Source: an uncultured Mycoplasmatota bacterium (GTDB lineage: Bacteria; Bacillota_I; Bacilli_A; RF39; UBA660). From it: 5,999 bases of DNA. Positions within the stretch are counted from its first letter, which is position 1. Every line of letters starts with the position of its first letter. The stretch is taken from assembly GCA_946613765.1 (NCBI GenBank), contig CAMOFW010000045.1:1-5999 (forward strand). The letters run 5' to 3'. Below are positions 1 to 5,463 of this stretch, one piece after another. The notes beneath the pieces were generated by a model that worked only from the letters and a program-made list of their open reading frames with translations, was not told the DNA's origin and did not search any database. The position numbers and the translations under genes are program-made.

Positions 1-159
1 ATGTCACCTAAGAATAGAAGATTAATTCGTGTTACATTATCTGATGCAGCATTAGCTGAAAAGAGAATTCATACACTTATGGGTGATGAAGTTGCTCCAA
101 GAAAAGCATGGATTAATGAAAATGTAGACTTTACATTAGAAGATGATTTTAGAAAATAG
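1..159 (+). CDS. parE: DNA topoisomerase IV subunit B, C-terminal end (5'-truncated by the window edge)
   Basis: These are the last 52 residues of the ATPase/TOPRIM subunit of topoisomerase IV, which with ParC decatenates daughter chromosomes. The visible part begins MSPKNRRLIRVTL and continues through LMGDEVAPRKAWINENVDF. This is the conserved tail shared by ParE and GyrB, where the family reads roughly 'TMNP.TR.L..V...DA..A...I..LMG..V.PR..WI.EN'. The ATG at base 1 is almost certainly the internal Met of that motif, so the true start lies upstream of the window. It ends in TAG at 157-159, 15 nt before parC and in the same frame. The assignment to ParE rather than GyrB rests mainly on the ParC-type partner immediately downstream. 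Family identity is seen directly; the choice of ParE is inferred from context. Confidence 0.9.
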   Translation: MSPKNRRLIRVTLSDAALAEKRIHTLMGDEVAPRKAWINENVDFTLEDDFRK

Positions 160-174
160 AAAGGATGTGAAATT

Positions 175-2727
175 ATGCCAAAGAAAAAAGAGACTGAAGA
201 GATTATAGAGAAAATACAAGAGTACGCTATTGATGAAATAATGGAAATTGGTTTCGGTAGATATTCTAAAGAGATTATTCAAGAACGTGCTTTACCTGAT
301 GTTAGAGATGGTTTAAAACCAGTTCAAAGACGTATTTTATATGGTATGAAGAAGAGTGGTTATTCTTATGATAAACCATATAGAAAATCTGCTAAGGCTG
401 TTGGAGAAATAATGGGTAATTTCCATCCACATGGTGATTCATCTATTTATGATGCATTAATTAGAATGTCTCAACCATGGAAGATGAGAGAAGTATTTGT
501 TGATATTCATGGTAATAATGGTTCAATCGATGGTGATGGGGCTGCTGCCATGCGTTATACAGAAGCAAGATTATCAAAGATTGCTGAAACAATGTTAGAA
601 TCTATAAATAAGAATACAGTTGAAATGACTTATAACTTTGATGATACAGAGTTAGAACCAACTGTACTTCCTGCTAGATTTCCTAACTTACTTGTTAATG
701 GTTCAACCGGTATTTCTGCTGGTTACGCAACTGATATTCCAACACACAATTTAAGTGAAGTAATAGATGCTACTGTTAAGAGAATAGAAAGTCCTAATTG
801 TAGATTAGAAACAATTATGGATATTATGCCAGGTCCAGATTTTCCTACTGGTGGTGTAATTGAAGGTAAAGAAGAATTAATTAAAGCTTATACTACTGGT
901 AAAGGTAAAGTAGTATTAAAAGCTGATTGTGAAATAATAAATGAAAAAGGAAAGAATCAAATTATTGTTAAATCTATTCCTTATGATTTAGTTAAAGAAG
1001 TATTAATTAAGAAGATTATAGATATTAAGATTGATAAGAAAGTTGATGGCATTAATGATGTTATTGATGAATCTGATCATGAAAATATGGCTAGAATTGT
1101 TATTGATTTAAAGAAGGAAGCAGATGCTAATTTAATATTAAATTATTTATATAAGAATACTGATTTACAAGTTAATTATAATTTTAATATGGTTGCTATT
1201 GTTAATAGAAGACCTAAGTATGTTGGTGTTTTAGATATATTAGATGCATTTATTGCTCATCAAAAAGATGTTGTTACAAGAAGAACTGAATTTGATTTAA
1301 GAGCAGCTAAAGATCAATTACATATTTTAGAAGGTTTAGTTAAAGCTATATCTATTTTAGATGAAGTAATTAAAGTAATTAGAGCATCTAAAAATAAGAG
1401 TGATGCTATTGATAATTTAGTTAAAGAATTTAAATTTACTGAATTACAAGCTAAAGCTATTGTAGAATTACAATTATATCGATTAACTAATACTGATATT
1501 GTAGAATTACAAGATAAGATGAAAGAGTTAAAAGAAAAGATTGAATTATGGGAACAAATATTAAGCAATGAAGATGCTTTAAAACATGTTATGATTCAAG
1601 AATTAAAACAAATTAAGAAAGAGTATGGTAATCCAAGACGTACTATTATTAAAGATGAAGTAACTGAAATTAAATTAGATATGAAGGCTATGATTAAAGA
1701 AGAAGATGTTGTAGTGTTTGTAACTAATGATGGATATTTAAAACGTGTATCTAAGAAAGCTTATGCTGCTAATGAAGGAGAAACGCCTACATTAAAACCT
1801 GGAGATTATGTTACTCAAATATTTAATGTTAGTACTTTAGATAATATTTTAATATTTACAAATTTAGGTAATTACTTATTTATACCTGTTCATATTTTAC
1901 AAGATAGTAAGTATAAAGAAATTGGTAAACATGTTAATAATATTATTTCTGGTTTATCTAGTGATGAAAAAGTAGTTAATGCTATTGTATTAGATGATGA
2001 AACTAATGATTTAACATTATTTACTAAGAATGGTTTAGTAAAACGTACACAATTAAGTGAATTTGTTGTTACTAGATATTCTAAGGCAATGCTTGCATTT
2101 AAATTAAAAGATAAAGATGAAGTTATTAGTGTTAAGAGAACTAGACCTAATACATTATTTGTTACTAGATCTGGTAAATATTTAAATATCAAGAGTGATG
2201 AAATATCTGTTGTAGGTGCTAGAGCATCTGGTGTTAAGGGTATTGGTCTTACAGATGATGAAGTTGTATGTGGTTTACCATATGATGATACTAAAGAATA
2301 CTTAACTGTAGTAACTAATAAGAAAACAGCTAAACGTGTTAAAATAAGCGATTTAGAATTACATAATAGAGCTAAGAAGGGATCTAACTTAATTAAGAAG
2401 GTTAAATCTAATGATTATCAAATATTAACTTGTTTATTAACTAATTCAAAAGATAATTTATCTTTAATAGTTGATGGAGAAGTAAGTAATATTAAGAATA
2501 GTGATATATCTATTATGGATTTAAATTCTACTGGATCTGCAATTACTAAGAAGGACGTTACTGATGCAATAATTGAAGTTGAATTACAAGATAAAAAGGT
2601 GACTAAGAAAGTTAATGCAGAAGTAGAAGAAAAACAAGAACTTAAGAAGGAAGAAGTTAAAGAAGAAAAGAAAGAAGAATTTGTTCAAACTTCTTTAGAT
2701 GATTTCTATCAAGATTTCAAATTATAA
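175..2727 (+). CDS. parC: DNA topoisomerase IV subunit A (ParC)
   Basis: This is the DNA-cleaving subunit of topoisomerase IV, which forms a ParC2ParE2 tetramer that unlinks replicated chromosomes. The N-terminal breakage-reunion domain carries RALPDVRDGLKPVQRRIL (residues 38-55). It also has the helix HPHGDSSIYDAL with Ser89 and Asp93 at the quinolone-contact positions, so no classical resistance change, and the catalytic Arg127-Tyr128 in AAMRYTEARL. A coiled-coil gate spans roughly 365-485 and contains QLYRLTNTDI (433-442), a ParC-like version of the GyrA 'RLQRLTGLE' segment. A beta-pinwheel DNA-wrapping domain follows from about 505 to 800, with no clear GyrA box, again favouring ParC over GyrA. 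Residues about 803-837 form a Lys/Glu-rich tail that ends in QTSLDDFYQDFKL. The start is supported by AAAGGA at 160-165, nine bases before ATG. At 850 residues it is of normal family length. It is probably cotranscribed with parE, 15 nt upstream. Confidence 0.95.
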   Translation: MPKKKETEEIIEKIQEYAIDEIMEIGFGRYSKEIIQERALPDVRDGLKPVQRRILYGMKKSGYSYDKPYRKSAKAVGEIMGNFHPHGDSSIYDALIRMSQPWKMREVFVDIHGNNGSIDGDGAAAMRYTEARLSKIAETMLESINKNTVEMTYNFDDTELEPTVLPARFPNLLVNGSTGISAGYATDIPTHNLSEVIDATVKRIESPNCRLETIMDIMPGPDFPTGGVIEGKEELIKAYTTGKGKVVLKADCEIINEKGKNQIIVKSIPYDLVKEVLIKKIIDIKIDKKVDGINDVIDESDHENMARIVIDLKKEADANLILNYLYKNTDLQVNYNFNMVAIVNRRPKYVGVLDILDAFIAHQKDVVTRRTEFDLRAAKDQLHILEGLVKAISILDEVIKVIRASKNKSDAIDNLVKEFKFTELQAKAIVELQLYRLTNTDIVELQDKMKELKEKIELWEQILSNEDALKHVMIQELKQIKKEYGNPRRTIIKDEVTEIKLDMKAMIKEEDVVVFVTNDGYLKRVSKKAYAANEGETPTLKPGDYVTQIFNVSTLDNILIFTNLGNYLFIPVHILQDSKYKEIGKHVNNIISGLSSDEKVVNAIVLDDETNDLTLFTKNGLVKRTQLSEFVVTRYSKAMLAFKLKDKDEVISVKRTRPNTLFVTRSGKYLNIKSDEISVVGARASGVKGIGLTDDEVVCGLPYDDTKEYLTVVTNKKTAKRVKISDLELHNRAKKGSNLIKKVKSNDYQILTCLLTNSKDNLSLIVDGEVSNIKNSDISIMDLNSTGSAITKKDVTDAIIEVELQDKKVTKKVNAEVEEKQELKKEEVKEEKKEEFVQTSLDDFYQDFKL

Positions 2728-2730
2728 TAT

Positions 2731-2770
2731 AATCACTTACTATATCATAGTATATAGTAGGTGATTTTTT
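2731..2770 (+). terminator. Intrinsic terminator-like hairpin after parC, overlapping the ylbD ribosome binding site
   Basis: Left arm 2731-2745 (aatcacttactatat) pairs with right arm 2752-2766 (atatagtaggtgatt) across 15 positions, one of them a T-G wobble, around a 6-nt loop (catagt). A run of six T follows at 2765-2770. The structure starts four bases after the parC stop codon, as expected for an intrinsic terminator of the parE-parC transcript. The unusual point is that the next start codon, ATG 2771, follows the T-run directly, so the right arm also contains the ylbD Shine-Dalgarno sequence. The hairpin is seen in the sequence; termination and translational masking are both inferred. Confidence 0.75.
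2759..2764 (+). promoter_or_regulatory. Ribosome binding site of ylbD, buried in the terminator stem
   Basis: AGGTGA lies six bases before ATG 2771, a normal Shine-Dalgarno distance, and it sets the start of ylbD. All six bases belong to the descending arm of the 2731-2766 hairpin. In a transcript reading through from parC they would be paired and hidden. Two overlapping TATAAT-like hexamers at 2723-2728 and 2728-2733 could give a transcript starting inside the left arm, which would leave the site free. No convincing -35 accompanies them, and such hexamers are common by chance at this AT content. Confidence 0.6.
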
Positions 2771-3106
2771 ATGGATAAAAAAGAAGAATTTAAGTTATTT
2801 GCTAAGAAACATCCAGAGTTAATTAGTTATTTAGATAATCATAAAGATATGAGCTGGCAAAAACTATATGAAATATATGATATATATGGTGAAGATGATA
2901 AAACATGGGATAAATATTTCAATAATACTAGTAATATAAGTGATATATTTAAAAATATGGATATGAATAAAATACAAGAACATATTAATAATGCACAAAA
3001 AGCTTTAAATGTTATATCTGAATTTACTAAGAGTGGAGCATCTACTATAGAAAATATTAAAGGACCTACTATACCTAGACCTATTACTAAATTTTTTGGA
3101 GATTAA
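2771..3106 (+). CDS. ylbD: YlbD-like putative spore coat protein
   Basis: This small soluble protein of 111 residues has no signal peptide or membrane segment. It matches the YlbD family by recalled pattern. It has an N-terminal FKLFAKKHPELI block (7-18), then SWQKLYEIYDIYGEDD followed by W46 (28-46), then a helical MDMNKIQEHIN segment (63-73) and a short C-terminal RPITKFFGD. Bacillus YlbD has the same order of blocks: 'F..FV.KHP.LI', 'TWQ.L.E....GEDD..W', and a 'MDP..VQ.HI' helix. In Bacillus it is annotated as a spore coat protein; its molecular role is poorly known. It begins directly after the parC terminator and ends two bases before ylbE, with which it forms the conserved ylbD-ylbE pair. 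The family call is from pattern recognition without a database search; a spore role is inferred from the family. Confidence 0.75.
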   Translation: MDKKEEFKLFAKKHPELISYLDNHKDMSWQKLYEIYDIYGEDDKTWDKYFNNTSNISDIFKNMDMNKIQEHINNAQKALNVISEFTKSGASTIENIKGPTIPRPITKFFGD

Positions 3107-3108
3107 TT

Positions 3109-3330
3109 ATGAAAGTATCTACTCAAGTTAAGATATTAAATGTTAAAAATTATTATGATTATTTAAAAAGAGATTCTATGTTTATTAAAGAATTAAATAG
3201 GGGTGAAATAAACTTTGTTAAGTTTGATGAATTTGTTAAGAATAAGTATACTTTAAAGATAGGTGATAGGGTTAATAAAGCCTTAGAAAACGTTGAAAAT
3301 ATAACAAATTTATTTAATGTGTTAAAATGA
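3109..3330 (+). CDS. ylbE: YlbE-like protein of unknown function
   Basis: This 73-residue protein has the YlbE pattern. A hydrophobic/aromatic block YYDYLKRDSMFIKELNRG (15-32) corresponds to the family 'L...P.WYR.LSR.P' region. It is followed by FVKFDEFVKNKYTLKIGDRV (36-55) and an amphipathic C-terminal helix. It lacks a signal peptide and transmembrane segment. The position right after ylbD, two bases from its stop, is the same as in Bacillus and is strong support. GGAG at 3098-3101, inside the end of ylbD, is a good ribosome binding site for ATG 3109, so the two are translated from one mRNA. No function is established for this family. No convincing terminator follows; the next promoter begins only about 20 bases downstream. 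Confidence 0.7.
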   Translation: MKVSTQVKILNVKNYYDYLKRDSMFIKELNRGEINFVKFDEFVKNKYTLKIGDRVNKALENVENITNLFNVLK

Positions 3331-3352
3331 GTGTAAAATGAATTGAACACAA

Positions 3353-3381
3353 TTGACTTTTGATATATTTGATATTATAAT
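3353..3381 (+). promoter_or_regulatory. Strong sigma-A-type promoter of the prepilin gene
   Basis: A -35 hexamer TTGACT (3353-3358) and a perfect -10 hexamer TATAAT (3376-3381) are separated by exactly 17 bases. Only one base departs from consensus. Transcription would begin near 3388, leaving a leader of about 145 nt before ATG 3534. A perfect small inverted repeat, AATTG-N4-CAATT (3341-3354), touches the -35 and could be an operator, although at this base composition it may be chance. Confidence 0.8.
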
Positions 3382-3400
3382 CATAAATGAGAATAGAAGT

Positions 3401-3516
3401 ATATGGCATATATTTATGAGGTTTAAATACGTAAAGTGGTTCACTTCATAGTTAATAGTACTTCGATTTTCAAAGATGCTATTAATTAGCAAACCTTTAT
3501 GAAAATATATGTATAG
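3401..3516 (+). ncRNA. Structured 5' leader of the prepilin mRNA: candidate cis-regulatory RNA, family not recognised
   Basis: The leader folds by eye into a three-way junction. Helix P1 pairs 3407-3415 (catatattt) with 3503-3511 (aaatatatg), nine bases perfectly. After an internal loop it pairs 3420-3424 (ggttt) with 3491-3495 (aaacc). Hairpin P2 is 3434-3446, aagtg-gtt-cactt. Hairpin P3 pairs 3449-3458 (tagttaatag) with 3479-3488 (ctattaatta), ten positions with one G-T wobble, and has a longer apical part. The junction strands are 3425-3433 (aaatacgta), 3447-3448 and 3489-3490. The outer end of P1 lies directly before the Shine-Dalgarno AAAGAGGAG (3517-3525), so control of translation initiation is conceivable. 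There is no terminator T-run in the leader. I do not see the conserved cores of c-di-GMP-I, purine, TPP, SAM or THF riboswitches. Folding is seen on paper; regulation is inferred. Confidence 0.45.
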
Positions 3517-3533
3517 AAAGAGGAGAGAAAAAT

Positions 3534-4133
3534 ATGAAAAAAAGTAAAGGATTTACATTAGTAGAATTACTAGCAGTTATCGTTATTTTAGCTGTATTAG
3601 TATTAGTTGCAACACCAGCTGTAACAAGTATCATGCAAAGATCACAACAAAATTCATTTAAAAATGAAGTATTAAACATGGTAAAGGAATTTAATACAGC
3701 ATTCACTGAAAAGAGCGGAAAGAAGATTGAAAGTAAAACTACTTTAACTGCTGCTGATGCTGCTAAAACTGCAGTATATAATGTTAAAACAACAGGAACT
3801 AGCGCTGGAAGTTATAAGTATTTATGTATGACTTTAAAAGATCTAGTAGATGAACAATATGTTAAGAAAGATTTAGGAGAATCATACGGTGGATATATCC
3901 AAATGTGGGTACCAAATACAGGTGAACCTATTGTGTTCATTAATGTAACAAATTCTGCATTCTATCTACAAGGAAAAGAATCTCAAATTAATAGTTCTGA
4001 TCATATTCCTTCACAAGATGCTGTTAAGAATGCTCCAAGTGGATTTGAATCTGAACCAACTAAAGATACTGGTTGTCCAACAGATTTCAATATTCCTGCT
4101 GATACTGTTGTTAACAATTACAAAGGTGAATAA
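3534..4133 (+). CDS. Type IV prepilin-like protein with N-terminal methylation motif
   Basis: This secreted, membrane-anchored protein of 199 residues starts MKKSKG/FTLVELLAVIVILAV, the class III (type IV) signal. A short positive leader is followed by cleavage by prepilin peptidase after Gly6, Phe7 becomes +1 of the mature protein, and Glu11 is the conserved +5 glutamate. The hydrophobic helix runs to about residue 28 and is followed by an amphipathic extension and a soluble domain. Two cysteines, Cys98 and Cys181, are the only ones and could form a disulfide. The start is fixed by AAAGAGGAG (3517-3525), eight bases before ATG. It stands alone between its own promoter and terminator; no pilus ATPase, peptidase or assembly gene is near. 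It could be a major pilin, a competence pseudopilin or an adhesive fibre subunit. The N-terminus settles the class, but the C-terminal domain is not recognised. Confidence 0.85.
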   Translation: MKKSKGFTLVELLAVIVILAVLVLVATPAVTSIMQRSQQNSFKNEVLNMVKEFNTAFTEKSGKKIESKTTLTAADAAKTAVYNVKTTGTSAGSYKYLCMTLKDLVDEQYVKKDLGESYGGYIQMWVPNTGEPIVFINVTNSAFYLQGKESQINSSDHIPSQDAVKNAPSGFESEPTKDTGCPTDFNIPADTVVNNYKGE

Positions 4134-4135
4134 TA

Positions 4136-4170
4136 AAAAAAGTGTAAAGTATTACACTTTTTTATTTTTT
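4136..4170 (+). terminator. Intrinsic terminator of the prepilin gene
   Basis: A perfect 12-bp stem pairs 4136-4147 (aaaaaagtgtaa) with 4152-4163 (ttacactttttt) around the loop agta. A second T-run follows at 4165-4170. It starts three bases after the stop codon. The A-run on the left and T-run on the right mean it could work in both directions, though no convergent gene is present. Confidence 0.9.
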
Positions 4171-4226
4171 AATTTTTGTTATAGATGTAATTTAATAAAT
4201 AAATTATTTATATATAAACAATCAAT

Positions 4227-4250
4227 TATTGCTTAGCAATATTTAATTTT
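4227..4250 (+). terminator. Weak hairpin with a T-rich tail between the two strong terminators
   Basis: A 6-bp stem pairs tattgc (4227-4232) with gcaata (4236-4241) around the loop tta. It is followed by the interrupted T-rich stretch tttaattttt. It is short and AT-rich, so it may be a minor backup terminator or nothing. The interval from 4171 to 4265 contains no supported gene. Confidence 0.3.
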
Positions 4251-4265
4251 TATATTATTTTACAT

Positions 4266-4299
4266 AGATATTGTAAATTATTTACAATATCTTTTTATT
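4266..4299 (+). terminator. Second strong intrinsic terminator upstream of the SPOR-radC-spoIVFA operon
   Basis: A perfect 12-bp stem pairs agatattgtaaa (4266-4277) with tttacaatatct (4281-4292) around the loop tta and runs into TTTTT at 4292-4296. On the opposite strand there is no following T-run, so it should act on + strand transcripts. No gene lies between it and the prepilin terminator. It is therefore a backup terminator or the end of an unseen small RNA. Its right arm includes TTTACA, which also serves as the likely -35 of the next promoter. Confidence 0.75.
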
Positions 4300-4309
4300 A
4301 TGCTATAAG
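4281..4309 (+). promoter_or_regulatory. Probable sigma-A promoter of the SPOR-radC-spoIVFA operon
   Basis: TTTACA (4281-4286) and TATAAG (4304-4309) each match consensus in five of six positions and are spaced by exactly 17 bases. Transcription would start near 4316, about 50 nt before the first gene. The -35 lies within the descending arm of the preceding terminator stem. I do not see a convincing sporulation-sigma (E, F, G or H) promoter here. Confidence 0.6.
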
Positions 4310-4327
4310 GACATTATGTGACATTAT
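4310..4327 (+). repeat. Direct repeat GACATTAT x2 at the expected transcription start (possible operator)
   Basis: Two perfect copies of GACATTAT, at 4310-4317 and 4320-4327, are separated by GT. This gives a 10-bp period, about one helical turn, right after the -10 and across the expected start site. Such placement suits a repressor or regulator binding to one face of the DNA. The repeat is seen directly; the operator role is only an inference, and no known binding consensus is recognised. Confidence 0.4.
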
Positions 4328-4367
4328 TTTGTTATTATTGTTGTTAATATACTTATGGTGAATAAAT

Positions 4368-4778
4368 ATGAAAAAGATAATAATTTGTTTATTATTTTCT
4401 GCAACTATAGGTATATTACTTGGATTATATTCTTTTAGGTTATTTAATAAAGATATTAGTGTTACATCTATTAATAATGTATATGCTATACAAGTTGGTG
4501 CATTTGATGAAATAAGTAATGCAAATAAGCTTGCTAGTAAGTATGGTGCTATAGTAGTTAGTGAAAGTAATAAATATAGAGTATATGTTGCTATAGTTAG
4601 TGATAAATTAAATGAAGTAGAAAAATATTTTGATGATTTAGGTATACCTTATTATGTTAGAAGTATTAGTGTATCTAATAGTTTTTATGAATTTTTAAAA
4701 GAGTATGAAAAGAATATAGATAATAATACAGAAGATACTATTAAGGATATTTTAAAGAAGTATATGGAGGAGATATGA
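4368..4778 (+). CDS. Short membrane-anchored SPOR-domain protein in the SpoIIB position
   Basis: This 136-residue protein has an N-terminal membrane anchor (about 4-21, IIICLLFSATIGILLGLYSF) and then an extracytoplasmic SPOR domain of about residues 38-103. The domain begins VYAIQVGAFDE and follows the usual pattern of hydrophobic strands around a helix (ANKLASKYG), ending near YYVRSISV. SPOR domains bind denuded glycan strands of septal peptidoglycan. A charged C-terminal helical segment (about 105-136) follows. In Bacillus, spoIIB (a SPOR protein acting in septal thinning during engulfment) lies just upstream of maf-radC, so this is a plausible reduced SpoIIB. It lacks the large cytoplasmic N-terminal region of Bacillus SpoIIB. 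GGTG at 4357-4360 is a modest ribosome binding site. The stop overlaps the radC start (ATGA). The SPOR call is fairly firm; equivalence to SpoIIB rests on gene order. Confidence 0.75.
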   Translation: MKKIIICLLFSATIGILLGLYSFRLFNKDISVTSINNVYAIQVGAFDEISNANKLASKYGAIVVSESNKYRVYVAIVSDKLNEVEKYFDDLGIPYYVRSISVSNSFYEFLKEYEKNIDNNTEDTIKDILKKYMEEI

Positions 4779-5461
4779 GTGTATTAATAAAAGATATGGA
4801 TGAAAGTATTAGGCCTAGAGAAAGGTTATTGAAATATGGTGTAGAATCTTTAGGTAGTGATGAATTACTTGCTATTATACTTAGGTGTGGTACTAAAAGT
4901 GTTAGTGTTAAAGATTTATCTAATGATATTATTAATACAATAGGTATTAATAATTTGGAAAATGCCACTATTGAAGAATTAACAGCTATAAAAGGTATTA
5001 AAGAAGCTAAAGCTATTAGTATATTAGCTGCTATAGAATTAGGTAAAAGAGTATTAAGAAAAGATGATTCTAATATAGTTATTAATAATAATAGAATTAT
5101 ATATGATTTATTAAAATATGATTTTATTAATGCTTATCAAGAACATTTTATAGCATTATTTTTAGATACTAAAAATAAATTAATTGCTAAGGAAACTATA
5201 TTTAAAGGTACTATATCTTATTCAACTATACATCCTAGGGAAATATTTAAGTTAGCTGTTAAACATAGTGCATATTCAATAATAGTAGTGCATAATCATC
5301 CATCTGGTAATTCTACACCATCAAGTGCTGATATAGAGTTGACTAAAAAGCTTCAAGATAGTGGTAATATGATTGGTATACCAGTATTAGATCATATAAT
5401 AATAGGTAATAATAATTATTATAGTTTTTATGATAATAAGAAAATAAATACATATAATTAA
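4775..5461 (+). CDS. radC: RadC/YsxA family JAB/MPN-domain protein
   Basis: This cytoplasmic protein of 228 residues has the usual family length. The N-terminal part has the family signature SIRPRERLLKYGVESLGSDELLAI in residues 11-34, and a helix-hairpin-helix segment ELTAIKGIKEAKAISILAA (68-86). The C-terminal MPN/JAMM metal-binding domain carries Glu123 (QEHFIALFLD), His173 and His175 in HNHPSGN, and Asp186 in PSSAD, so the full putative zinc site is intact. Once linked to DNA repair in E. coli, the true function is unresolved; a nuclease or peptidase-like role is possible. The start overlaps the upstream stop by four bases (ATGA), with a strong GGAGGAG at 4766-4772, which implies translational coupling. 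The radC-spoIVFA adjacency recalls the Bacillus order, where mreBCD and minCD lie between them. Confidence 0.95.
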   Translation: MSVLIKDMDESIRPRERLLKYGVESLGSDELLAIILRCGTKSVSVKDLSNDIINTIGINNLENATIEELTAIKGIKEAKAISILAAIELGKRVLRKDDSNIVINNNRIIYDLLKYDFINAYQEHFIALFLDTKNKLIAKETIFKGTISYSTIHPREIFKLAVKHSAYSIIVVHNHPSGNSTPSSADIELTKKLQDSGNMIGIPVLDHIIIGNNNYYSFYDNKKINTYN

Positions 5462-5463
5462 AT

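Noticed and set aside
1..159. Complete small gene starting at base 1
   Set aside because: The sequence matches the conserved C-terminus of ParE/GyrB, so the ATG is an internal methionine of a truncated gene.
1314..1568. Minus-strand ORFs at 1314-1568, 1890-2192, 3159-3350, 3497-3706 and 4741-4968
   Set aside because: Each lies opposite a well-supported gene or leader, has no ribosome binding site or family match, and reads as the complement of AT-rich codons.
175..2727. GyrA instead of ParC
   Set aside because: VQRRIL, YRLTNTD and the lack of a clear GyrA box favour ParC, as does the adjacent topoisomerase B subunit.
3416..3451. Leader peptide ORF MRFKYVKWFTS in the prepilin leader
   Set aside because: It has no Shine-Dalgarno and no run of regulatory codons, and it overlaps the P1 and P2 helices. 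A second short frame at 3403-3426 is equally unsupported.
3401..3516. c-di-GMP-I (GEMM) riboswitch before the prepilin
   Set aside because: The gene context fits and AGCAAACC occurs at 3488-3495, but the conserved GACGCAAAGC segment and GNRA-capped hairpin are missing and the order of helices differs.
4195..4211. AT-only hairpin ataaat/atttat
   Set aside because: It contains only A and T, is expected by chance at this composition, and has no associated signal.
4018..4236. 72-codon ORF overlapping the prepilin 3' end
   Set aside because: It is out of frame with the prepilin, crosses the terminator stem, has no ribosome binding site and is low in complexity.
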